Assembly (NCBI GenBank): GCA_005786775.1
Contig: SYDD01000249.1
Span: 1-5,232 of the forward strand
Direction of reading: 5' to 3'
DNA length: 5,232 nucleotides
Source of the DNA: Opitutaceae bacterium
Lineage (GTDB): Bacteria; Verrucomicrobiota; Verrucomicrobiia; Opitutales; Opitutaceae
Positions 1 to 5,121 of the stretch are shown here, one piece after another. Position 1 is the stretch's first letter, and each line of letters begins with the position of its first letter. A program made the translations under genes and the position numbers. The notes under the pieces are model-generated. The model saw nothing but the letters and a program-made list of their open reading frames with translations. It was not told the DNA's origin and made no database searches.

Positions 1-271
1 CACCGCGTGCGAGACGCCAATCAGCGCGTAACCCGCGGTTACTCCTGTGGGACCCGCCGTCAGGGCGAAGATGCCGGCCGCCGCCACCGCCAGCCCTGCC
101 AGGACGCATGGGGTCGGGCCTAAGTGCTCGACCGCGCCCCCCTCGAATGCAGGTAGAGAGCCGCCGCGACGAAGAGGATCCCAGTAGTCAGCCCAACCTG
201 GGGCTGGGTTAGCTTCTGGCGATCTTGAGGTCCGGGGTCGCCGCGCCGCTGGGCCGGTGCTCGGAGTTCAT
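1..271 (-). pseudogene. Frameshifted remnant of an MFS-type permease, 5' part only, running off the window
   Basis: Three frames on the minus strand carry successive pieces of one apparent membrane protein. An ATG at 271 opens a 20-residue hydrophilic N-terminus (MNSEHRPSGAATPDLKIARS) that stops at TAA 211-209. A second frame gives LTQPQVGLTTGILFVAAALY from about 209 and stops at TAG 122-120. A third frame, open to base 1, gives GGAVEHLGPTPCVLAGLAV followed by further hydrophobic residues including GYALIGVSHAV. The last two pieces join if the G6 run at 142-137 had one more G, giving a helix, a GGA.EHLGP turn like an MFS motif A, and two more helices. Between the first two pieces the usual first transmembrane helix is missing, so a deletion of about 100 bases plus the slip would explain the pattern. 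Membrane character is seen; the MFS assignment is inference from helix and turn pattern. It starts 66 bases after the receptor stop, so it probably shared its transcript. A sequencing error could explain the G-run slip but not the missing helix. Confidence 0.55.
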
Positions 272-337
272 CGCCGGGGTTATCGCCAGAACCCACGGAG
301 AAGGGGGAGGAAGACGTGGTGCTTTCCTTGCCCGCGC

Positions 338-3283
338 TCAGAACCGCCCGTTGATGCCCATCGTGATGGTCGTTCCGGGGATGTTGGTGGCCTGCATCTG
401 GTCGGGGATGCCGCGGTAGAACGCCTCGGGCTCGTTGAAGACGTTGCCGACGTCCAGGGTGAGATTCAGCCAGGGCCGGAAGTGGTAGCCGACTCCCACG
501 TTCGTGATCGTCCGGGAGAAGCGGTACAGGTTCCGCCCGGAGCCCGTGGCGGTGAAGTTGGTGATGTGGCGGCCGACATAATTCACCGCCAGGCGCGCGC
601 TGACGGCGCGGTGCCGCCACGTCAGTCCCAGGTTGCCCACCCGTGGGATGAAGCCCGGGACCTCATCCGTCTGCCGCGCGATGGCTCCGCCAAAGTTCCC
701 CGCCGTCTGGATGAGGGTGTAGTTGGCGGACACCCCGAGGCCCTTGAAGACGCCCGGCAGGAACGTGAACTGCTGCTGGTAAGTGAACTCCCAGCCCTGG
801 ATCACCGCCGTGCCCGCGTTGGCGCTCGTGAGGAGGGTGAACCCCTGGTACTCGCCATTAAAGCCGTTGCCGGCCCCGGTCCCGACTGTCCCCAGCGTGA
901 TCCCGCGCACGATGTAGTCGCGGATCGACTTGTGGAACCAGCCGGCCGAAAGGACGCCCACCGGCTCGAAGTAATACTCCAGCGCGGCGTCCCAGTTGGT
1001 CGCCAGCTGCGGCAGGAGGCTCGCGTTGTTCACCGTGACGGTCTGCGCCGCCTCGTTGGCGGTTTCGCTCGGGCGCAGTTCGCTCAGGGCCGGCCGGCCG
1101 AAGCTGGTCGACCAGCTGGCGCGCGCCTTCAACTGGCGGGTCAGGTCGTGGTTCAGGTGAACGCTCGGGAAGGACTTGGTGTAGCTGCCCGTCGAGACCC
1201 GCCGCGTGCCCGCGTAATCGCGCTGCGCCGCGCCGACGGGGTCCGCGGCCTGCTGCGCCGCCGTGCTGCCCACGCGCGCCCGCACCCACCCGATGCTCTC
1301 GGTGTCGGTCCGTTCCGTCCGGACTCCGGCCAGGAAGCCGGTGGAGCCGATCCGGCCCTCGGTCATCACGTAGCCGGCGGTGACCTGCTCGGTGACCCGC
1401 CGGTTGCCGAGGTACTTGTTGCTCTCGAAGAAGTACAGGTCCTCGCGCCACAGTTCCGGCTGCGCGGGCGAACGGGTGCTGATGAAATCGGAGGCCTCCC
1501 ATTGCGGGATGCGGCGCCCCGTCTTCACCTGATCCCACATCACCAGCTTGGTCGAGGCGGGCAGGGCGGTGGTCCCAAGGTAGCTCCACCGGCGGTCGCG
1601 CACGAGGTCCCGCGCCGAATTGTCCCGATAGAAGACGCCCCCCTTGAGGAAGGCCGTGACGGGCACCGGCAACTGGTAGCGAACATTGGCCCGGGCCTCG
1701 GCCGCGACGCGGTCGTTGTCCGCGTTGGCGTTGGTCAGCCCGTTCGGCGCCGGACGGTAGTTGGCCGGGTTGGTCATATCCGGCCCCTCGGTCTGGATGA
1801 AGCGCGGATACAGGTCGGACTGGGTGCGGTCGAGAATCCAGCCGACGCCGGTCAGCTGGGTGATCAGGACCCCTCCCTTGCCGTTGCCGCGGTTTACGTT
1901 CGAGTGATTGTAGGCGGCCTTGTAGTCGATCTGGAGCCGGTCGAACTCGTGTTCCACCCCGAAGTCCAGGTTGCGCATCCGGACGAAGACGTTGTTGGGC
2001 CCGGTCATCGTGTGGCTGATGGTCGAGCCCGGGGCGGCGCGGACCTGGGTGATGCGGTTGGTGTAGCCGGGCAAGATGCCGGCCGTGCCGCTGGTGCCCA
2101 CGGACTGCGTGGTGAAGGCGCGCGTCTCGTAGCGGCGGCGGAACTTCTCGTTGTTGTCGTTGGCGATCGTGTTGAGGCTCAGCTTGGTCGTGGGCGAGAG
2201 GCGGTAGTCCGCCTTCACGTTGATGCTCGCCTGATAATGCGGGTTGTAGGTGTCGGTGGTGCGGTAGTCCCAGACGTAGGCCGGGGTGGCGGTGGTGTTC
2301 TGGAAATCGCGGGTGGTGATGAACCAGCCGGTCGCGTGCTCACTGTAGAACAGGTTCACCGCCAAGCCCAGGTTGCGGTCGCCCCCGAACACCCCGAAGA
2401 CCTCTTGGTAGCTCAGGTTGAACAGGGGATGAAAGCGGTGCGCCTCGCGCAGCGGGATCTGCTGGGTGAAGGACGGGGCGAGGCGGCCCGAGACATTGTA
2501 GGTGATCCGGCGCTTCTCCTTCATCCCGAGCGGGGAGCGCGTCTTGAGGTTCAGGGTGCCGCCCAGGGAGTCCGCGCCCTTGTCGGGGGTATGTCCCTTG
2601 ATCAGCTCCATCTGGTCGAACATCGCCGCGCTGTAGACGTGCAGCTGGGTCGAGCGCGACATCCCGTCGTCCCGGCTCGTGAGCAGCGCGCCGTCCATCG
2701 TCACCGTGTTGAGTCCGGGCTGGACGCCGCGGATGGAGAACCCGGCGACGAGGCCCGCCTCGTTCAGCACCCCGGCGACGCCGGGCAGGTGCAGCGCGAC
2801 CTCACTGGCGCTCATATTGGGGAGGGTGCCGAAGGCGTCCATCGCGACCACGTTCTTGACGTTGTCCGCGTTGCGCTGGGCGGTGATCGCCGCCGCACCG
2901 CCCTCGCGCTCGCCCGCCACCTTGAAGGCATCGAGCCGGTAGATGCCGGTGGTCAGGTCGAAGTCGCGCGCCGCGCGGGCCCCGGCCGGCACCTCGACGG
3001 TCGTGCGGGCACGGTCGAGCCCGATGTAGGTGACGGTGATCTCGTGCGTGCCGGCCGGCAGGCCGTTGAGCACGTAGCGGCCGGTCTGGTCGGTCAGCGC
3101 GGCGAGACCCAGGGCAGGGGCCTCCACCCGGGCGCCCTCCAGCAGGTTGCCGGTGGCGCTGTTGCTGACCAGTCCGGACAAGGTGCCGGTGGGCGCGGCG
3201 GCGTAGGCGGGCGCGGATCCCGCGAGGCCGGTCAGGAGCAGGGCGAAGCCGTGGGCAAGGAGCAGGCGGAGTGAAGCAGTCAT
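338..3283 (-). CDS. TonB-dependent outer-membrane receptor with carboxypeptidase-regulatory-like N-terminal domain
   Basis: A 981-residue outer-membrane active transporter, energised by TonB/ExbBD, that would import a ligand I cannot name. Residues 1 to about 28 form a signal peptide (MTASLRLLLAHGFALLLTGL, then AYA before the likely cut). Residues about 33-110 are a CarboxypepD_reg-like beta-sandwich (GTLSGLVSNSATGNLLEGA, TDQTGRYVLNGLPAG). LDAFKVAGE at 117-125 is a TonB-box-like linker. The plug spans about 136-250, with QRNADNVKNV, FSIRG near 182-186, TMDG near 195-198 and GGTLNLKTRS at 241-250. The rest is a 22-strand-type beta-barrel ending in GINGRF with the terminal Phe expected for BAM-dependent insertion. 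Length and domain order match complete members of the family. The ATG at 3283 is chosen because the signal peptide starts there; no Shine-Dalgarno motif precedes it. No N-terminal anti-sigma-interacting extension is seen. The plug-plus-CarboxypepD_reg form is often used for carbohydrate or large-ligand uptake, but substrate is not determined here. Confidence 0.96.
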   Translation of the reverse strand: MTASLRLLLAHGFALLLTGLAGSAPAYAAAPTGTLSGLVSNSATGNLLEGARVEAPALGLAALTDQTGRYVLNGLPAGTHEITVTYIGLDRARTTVEVPAGARAARDFDLTTGIYRLDAFKVAGEREGGAAAITAQRNADNVKNVVAMDAFGTLPNMSASEVALHLPGVAGVLNEAGLVAGFSIRGVQPGLNTVTMDGALLTSRDDGMSRSTQLHVYSAAMFDQMELIKGHTPDKGADSLGGTLNLKTRSPLGMKEKRRITYNVSGRLAPSFTQQIPLREAHRFHPLFNLSYQEVFGVFGGDRNLGLAVNLFYSEHATGWFITTRDFQNTTATPAYVWDYRTTDTYNPHYQASINVKADYRLSPTTKLSLNTIANDNNEKFRRRYETRAFTTQSVGTSGTAGILPGYTNRITQVRAAPGSTISHTMTGPNNVFVRMRNLDFGVEHEFDRLQIDYKAAYNHSNVNRGNGKGGVLITQLTGVGWILDRTQSDLYPRFIQTEGPDMTNPANYRPAPNGLTNANADNDRVAAEARANVRYQLPVPVTAFLKGGVFYRDNSARDLVRDRRWSYLGTTALPASTKLVMWDQVKTGRRIPQWEASDFISTRSPAQPELWREDLYFFESNKYLGNRRVTEQVTAGYVMTEGRIGSTGFLAGVRTERTDTESIGWVRARVGSTAAQQAADPVGAAQRDYAGTRRVSTGSYTKSFPSVHLNHDLTRQLKARASWSTSFGRPALSELRPSETANEAAQTVTVNNASLLPQLATNWDAALEYYFEPVGVLSAGWFHKSIRDYIVRGITLGTVGTGAGNGFNGEYQGFTLLTSANAGTAVIQGWEFTYQQQFTFLPGVFKGLGVSANYTLIQTAGNFGGAIARQTDEVPGFIPRVGNLGLTWRHRAVSARLAVNYVGRHITNFTATGSGRNLYRFSRTITNVGVGYHFRPWLNLTLDVGNVFNEPEAFYRGIPDQMQATNIPGTTITMGINGRF

Positions 3284-3524
3284 CGTGGGGAAGGCGGTTG
3301 GGGAGGGCGAACGCGGCGCCAGGGGAGCGGCGGCCGGACCTAGGTTGGGGTCAGAGTAGGCGGCCCGCGCCCCGTGTCATCCTGATTTTAAGGCGGCGGG
3401 TGGGGGGCACAGGTCCAGTTTGCGGCAGAAGGGTTTGCCGGAAGGTGAGGGCCAAACCTCGTTAAGGGTCAGGCCAGCGTACGGCGCATCAGAGGGCGTG
3501 AGTTCGGTGACGATCGGCGGGGGA
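3284..3524 (-). promoter_or_regulatory. Leader and probable promoter region of the TonB receptor gene
   Basis: This 241-base stretch separates the last small frame from the receptor start and contains no convincing gene. On the minus strand TAAAAT at 3390-3385 matches a sigma70 -10 box at five of six positions, about 100 bases before the receptor ATG, but no good -35 box sits at 16-18 bases from it (TGGACC is about 21 bases upstream). The mRNA just before the ATG is pyrimidine-rich (CCGCCTTCCCCACG) and lacks a Shine-Dalgarno site. Assigning a promoter here is inference from position; transcription could also read through from the small-gene cluster. Confidence 0.25.
3432..3458 (-). other. Imperfect inverted repeat between the small-gene cluster and the receptor gene
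   Basis: On the minus strand GGTTTGGCC (3458-3450) can pair with GGCAAACC (3439-3432) with one bulged base, leaving a loop of about ten bases. No U-tract follows, so it does not look like a standard intrinsic terminator. It could mark the end of the cluster transcript or be an operator; it may also be chance. Confidence 0.25.
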
Positions 3525-3890
3525 TCATCGCCACTCCGGCTCTGAGGCCAGCGGCGCCCTCGCGGTCAGAACGCTGCCCGCCGACCGGATGCCCCCGGAC
3601 GAAAGCCGCAATCCCATCCTGCACCGGCCGGACCGCTTGGGGCCCATCGGAATGCCTATTCTTTCCTGCGGTCGCCAGCGGCGGGTGGCGGCGGTGGACT
3701 GTGGACGCGGCGAAACCAAGACGACCTTCCGCGGTGAGCGGGGGCTGCATTTTGTCCAGTCGCACGCCGATTGACCGGGCGACGTATGGAGCAGGATTGG
3801 AGCAGCACTGGAGGCATAGAGGGCGGGATCGCGTGGGGGTCTGGGATCAGGTTGCAGAGCCCGCACGACGACGGTGCGTGGTGCGCTCAT
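3525..3890 (-). CDS. Hypothetical basic protein, sixth small gene of the cluster (ORF6)
   Basis: A 121-residue frame whose ATG overlaps the stop of the preceding gene as ATGA (3890-3887), the same junction type as seen twice more upstream; this is the main argument that it is translated. I do not recognise the protein. The first part (APRTVVVRALQPDPRPPRDP, then ALYASSAAPILLH) looks more protein-like than the second, which is Arg/Ser/Pro-rich and very basic. It has Cys at 43, 48 and 90 with no recognisable metal-binding spacing. No signal peptide or transmembrane helix is evident. Third-position GC is lower than in ORF1-ORF5. Two other frames are open over much of the same stretch: minus 3765-3469 and plus 3589-3774, so the true product may be a shorter start-coupled frame or a frameshifted gene. 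The start is better supported than the C-terminal half. Confidence 0.4.
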   Translation of the reverse strand: MSAPRTVVVRALQPDPRPPRDPALYASSAAPILLHTSPGQSACDWTKCSPRSPRKVVLVSPRPQSTAATRRWRPQERIGIPMGPKRSGRCRMGLRLSSGGIRSAGSVLTARAPLASEPEWR

Positions 3891-4150
3891 TGCGGGGAAC
3901 GCGGCTTCCTTCCGCGAGGGCTGGGTTCAGTCGCGACCTGGCGGGCCAAGTTCTGGACGGCGTGCTCCAGTAGGACGGCGAGTTCCCGGACGACGCTGCT
4001 TTCCGGGAGGAGGTCCGGGCGTTCCGTGTGCGGATCCAAAGCGAGGCCATTCAGGGCGCTGGCAGCGGACGCGGCGAGCCGGGCCTTGGCTTGGAGGCGC
4101 CGCAATTCGTGGAGCAAGGCGGCGCGGAGTGATTCGCGAGTGGGCTTCAC
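3887..4150 (-). CDS. Hypothetical small helical protein (ORF5)
   Basis: An 87-residue protein with a GTG start that overlaps the stop of ORF4 as GTGA (4150-4147). There is no ATG near the N-terminus, and the overlap makes GTG the natural start by termination-reinitiation. The sequence suggests two helices: an N-terminal amphipathic one (ESLRAALLHELRRLQAKARL, residues 6-25) and a second (VVRELAVLLEHAVQNLARQV, 53-72), separated by a loop rich in D, P and E. The tail EPSPRGRKPRSPQ is basic and proline-rich. Codons are strongly GC at third positions, supporting coding. No catalytic motif, signal peptide or membrane segment is visible. A helical-hairpin fold with a basic tail would suit protein-protein or nucleic-acid contact, which is only inference. 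Its stop overlaps the ORF6 start. I recognise no family. Confidence 0.78.
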   Translation of the reverse strand: MKPTRESLRAALLHELRRLQAKARLAASAASALNGLALDPHTERPDLLPESSVVRELAVLLEHAVQNLARQVATEPSPRGRKPRSPQ

Positions 4151-4347
4151 TGGGAGGCGGGCGGCGGGGGGTGCGGATCGATGCCGGGCTGGCGGCTCAC
4201 GACGATGCCGCTGGCGGGTGGGCAAGTGATGCGGACACGTTTCAACCGGCGCAGGCCGTCCCAGTAGGGGCCCGTGAGGGCGGCGACGGCGGGGTCCTCG
4301 GGCGGGCGCGAGTCGGGTGCCGGGGGCGGCGGGGTGGGGGTGCTCAT
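4147..4347 (-). CDS. Hypothetical small Pro-rich protein (ORF4)
   Basis: A 66-residue protein starting at the ATG that overlaps the stop of ORF3 (ATGA, 4347-4344). It is the only gene of the cluster with a clear Shine-Dalgarno site. Residues 1-19 are a proline-rich N-terminal arm (STPTPPPPAPDSRPPEDP), residues about 20-52 form the core (VAALTGPYWDGLRRLKRVRI, then TCPPASGIVVSR), and the tail ends in PHPPPPASQ. The core has an aromatic pair (Tyr28, Trp29) followed by a basic patch (RRLKRVR), suggesting a short helix or strand that could bind a partner or nucleic acid. Only one Cys is present. GC-rich third positions support coding. No known family is recognised. The much longer frame open upstream (to 4497) is antisense-like or shifted filler; the coupled start with its ribosome site is preferred. 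Confidence 0.78.
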   Translation of the reverse strand: MSTPTPPPPAPDSRPPEDPAVAALTGPYWDGLRRLKRVRITCPPASGIVVSRQPGIDPHPPPPASQ

Positions 4348-4559
4348 CGGGCACCTCCGGGCGTTGCGGCGGTCGTCGCGGAGGGCGGGGCGTGGCGGGT
4401 CCGGCGTGGCCGTGGGGCGGGAGTGGGCGGCGGCGTGTTTTTCGAGCCGTCGTTGAGGACGAGGTCTGGGGGCAGCAGCAGGAGCCCGGTGGTGCATTTG
4501 CGGTACAGTTCGCGCAGGCGTTCGGCCTGGTCAGGCATGAGGGAGGGGGAAGGATTCAT
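4344..4559 (-). CDS. Hypothetical small protein with helical N-terminal core and Pro/Arg-rich tail (ORF3)
   Basis: A 71-residue protein. The core covers residues 8-38 (PDQAERLRELYRKCTTGLLL, then LPPDLVLNDG): an amphipathic helix followed by a hydrophobic leucine stretch and a turn. From residue 42 onward the protein is a low-complexity Pro/Arg/Thr/Ala tail (TPPPTPAPRPRRTRH and on), probably disordered. The ATG at 4559 is the only ATG between the previous stop in frame and the core except Met8, which remains a possible alternative start. No Shine-Dalgarno motif precedes either; the mRNA before the ATG actually carries TCCTCC. The gap to ORF2 is 49 bases with nothing else in it. The stop overlaps the ORF4 start as ATGA. 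Codon third positions are GC-rich. Function unknown. Confidence 0.75.
   Translation of the reverse strand: MNPSPSLMPDQAERLRELYRKCTTGLLLLPPDLVLNDGSKNTPPPTPAPRPRRTRHAPPSATTAATPGGAR
4353..4358 (-). promoter_or_regulatory. Ribosome binding site of ORF4 (GGAGGT)
   Basis: The minus strand reads GGAGGT, then five bases (GCCCG), then the ORF4 ATG. It lies inside the last codons of ORF3 and decides the ORF4 start at 4347. It is the only strong Shine-Dalgarno match in the window. Confidence 0.75.
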
Positions 4560-4608
4560 TGGAGGATCGGTGGCGGGTTCGTTTCGGGCGATTCGCGGGT
4601 GGAGGAGT

Positions 4609-4848
4609 TCAACGCTTCCCCCGGGCTTTTTTCCGGCCGGAGGGTGGGCGCGGGGTGGGTTGGCGGTGGAAGGTGACCGTGCAGGGGGCTGGACCGGCCG
4701 CCTGCGGGCCGGGCCCCTCGACGTCCATAAAGCCTTCCCGGAGCCACTCGTTCCAGAGCTGCTGGAGGAGATTGGTGGCAGGCGGGGACTCCTGGGACGG
4801 GTCGGGGCCAGCGGACGGGGACCGACGAGCTTTCGATGACGTGGGCAT
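4609..4848 (-). CDS. Hypothetical small protein with Trp-rich helical core and basic tail (ORF2)
   Basis: A 79-residue protein in the same frame as ORF1, starting eight codons after the ORF1 TGA. Residues 1-25 are a Ser/Pro/Arg-rich arm. Residues 26-43 (TNLLQQLWNEWLREGFMDV region) form the only clear hydrophobic amphipathic segment, with two Trp and one Phe. A Pro/Gly/Ala linker follows, then CTVTFH (a possible short strand, 56-61), and the protein ends in a strongly basic tail (PSGRKKARGKR). No signal peptide, transmembrane helix or catalytic motif is visible. There is no Shine-Dalgarno site upstream. Third-position GC is high. The basic tail suggests nucleic-acid or polyanion contact, which is inference. 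It might be a separate gene or the C-terminal half of an ORF1-ORF2 fusion interrupted by a stop. Confidence 0.7.
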   Translation of the reverse strand: MPTSSKARRSPSAGPDPSQESPPATNLLQQLWNEWLREGFMDVEGPGPQAAGPAPCTVTFHRQPTPRPPSGRKKARGKR

Positions 4849-4861
4849 CGGGGAGGGGCGT

Positions 4862-4879
4862 CGCCGCCTTCAGGCGGCG
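4862..4879 (-). other. GC hairpin with the ORF1 stop codon in its loop
   Basis: On the minus strand CGCCGCC (4879-4873), TGAA (4872-4869), GGCGGCG (4868-4862) forms a perfect seven-pair stem with a four-base loop. The TGA that ends ORF1 is the first three bases of the loop. No U-run follows, so it is not a standard intrinsic terminator. It lies 14 bases before the ORF2 ATG and could affect termination, reinitiation or transcript stability. Part of the stem is simply the Ala-codon run that encodes the ORF1 C-terminus, so chance is possible. Confidence 0.5.
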
Positions 4880-5121
4880 GCGAGGTGGGGTTGAGCGGAG
4901 CCGAGGGCCTGCTGGAGGTGCAGGTGGGCGAGGAAGGCGTCGCGCCGCGCGCGGGCGGTGGCGAGGTCCTTGGTGCCGAGCGAGACGGCGACGCGGCGGT
5001 CGGCCTTGAACAAGGGCGACGGGCGCAGGCTGTAGCGGACGAACCACGTGCCGTGGTTCAGGAACAGGTGGTGGCGGTCGCCACCCCGGTAGCGGAGGAC
5101 GGGTTCAGGTGCGGGGGTCAT
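4870..5121 (-). CDS. Small protein resembling the N-terminal DNA-binding domain of a tyrosine recombinase, without catalytic domain (ORF1)
   Basis: An 83-residue protein. After a short arm (MTPAPEPVLRYRGGDRHH) it shows a strand-strand-strand-helix pattern: LFLNHGTWFVRYSL (19-32), RVAVSLGTKDLATARARRDA (43-62), then FLAHLHLQQAL. The sequence of a Trp-containing strand, a basic strand, SLGT.D...A..RR and a helix is the style of the arm-type or integrase N-terminal domains (for example those annotated DUF6538 or arm-DNA-binding) that precede the core of phage-type integrases. Complete integrases are roughly 300-450 residues and carry R..HxxR...Y; none of that is present here or downstream, so this is either a stand-alone DNA-binding protein or a truncated integrase. 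The ATG is forced: the previous in-frame codons back to the TGA at 5166-5164 contain no start. No Shine-Dalgarno site. Third-position GC is very high. It is the first clear gene of the cluster; similarity is by pattern only. Confidence 0.85.
   Translation of the reverse strand: MTPAPEPVLRYRGGDRHHLFLNHGTWFVRYSLRPSPLFKADRRVAVSLGTKDLATARARRDAFLAHLHLQQALGSAQPHLAAA
5041..5059 (-). repeat. Perfect 8-bp inverted repeat within ORF1
   Basis: GAACCACG (5041-5048), TGC, CGTGGTTC (5052-5059) are exact reverse complements with a three-base spacer. It encodes the NHGTWF segment of ORF1. The symmetry may be chance in a codon run (AAC CAC GGC ACG TGG TTC), or a protein site or mRNA hairpin. Confidence 0.45.

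Noticed and set aside
301..340. Possible terminator just after the receptor stop
   Set aside because: Only a weak GGAA/TTCC pairing with no U-run; not supportable as an intrinsic terminator.
120..620. 166-codon minus-strand frame spanning the receptor end and the region after it
   Set aside because: Its first half is a shifted reading of the receptor gene. Only its last part, from about 209, looks protein-like and is reported as the permease remnant.
257..3274. 1005-codon plus-strand open frame opposite the TonB receptor
   Set aside because: It mirrors the receptor gene, whose GC-ended codons leave few stops on the other strand. The translation is Arg/Gly/Val/Ala-rich with no domain, signal or membrane pattern, while the minus frame is a complete receptor.
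3271..3465. 64-codon plus-strand frame over the receptor start
   Set aside because: Arg-rich, no ribosome site, overlaps the receptor signal peptide on the opposite strand, and shows no recognisable motif.
3874..4839. 321-codon plus-strand open frame opposite ORF2-ORF5
   Set aside because: Gly/Arg/Ala-rich low-information translation. The minus-strand frames have better codon use and coupled starts.
4556..5047. 163-codon minus-strand frame overlapping ORF1 and ORF2
   Set aside because: Pro/Arg-rich shifted translation that spans two better-supported genes.
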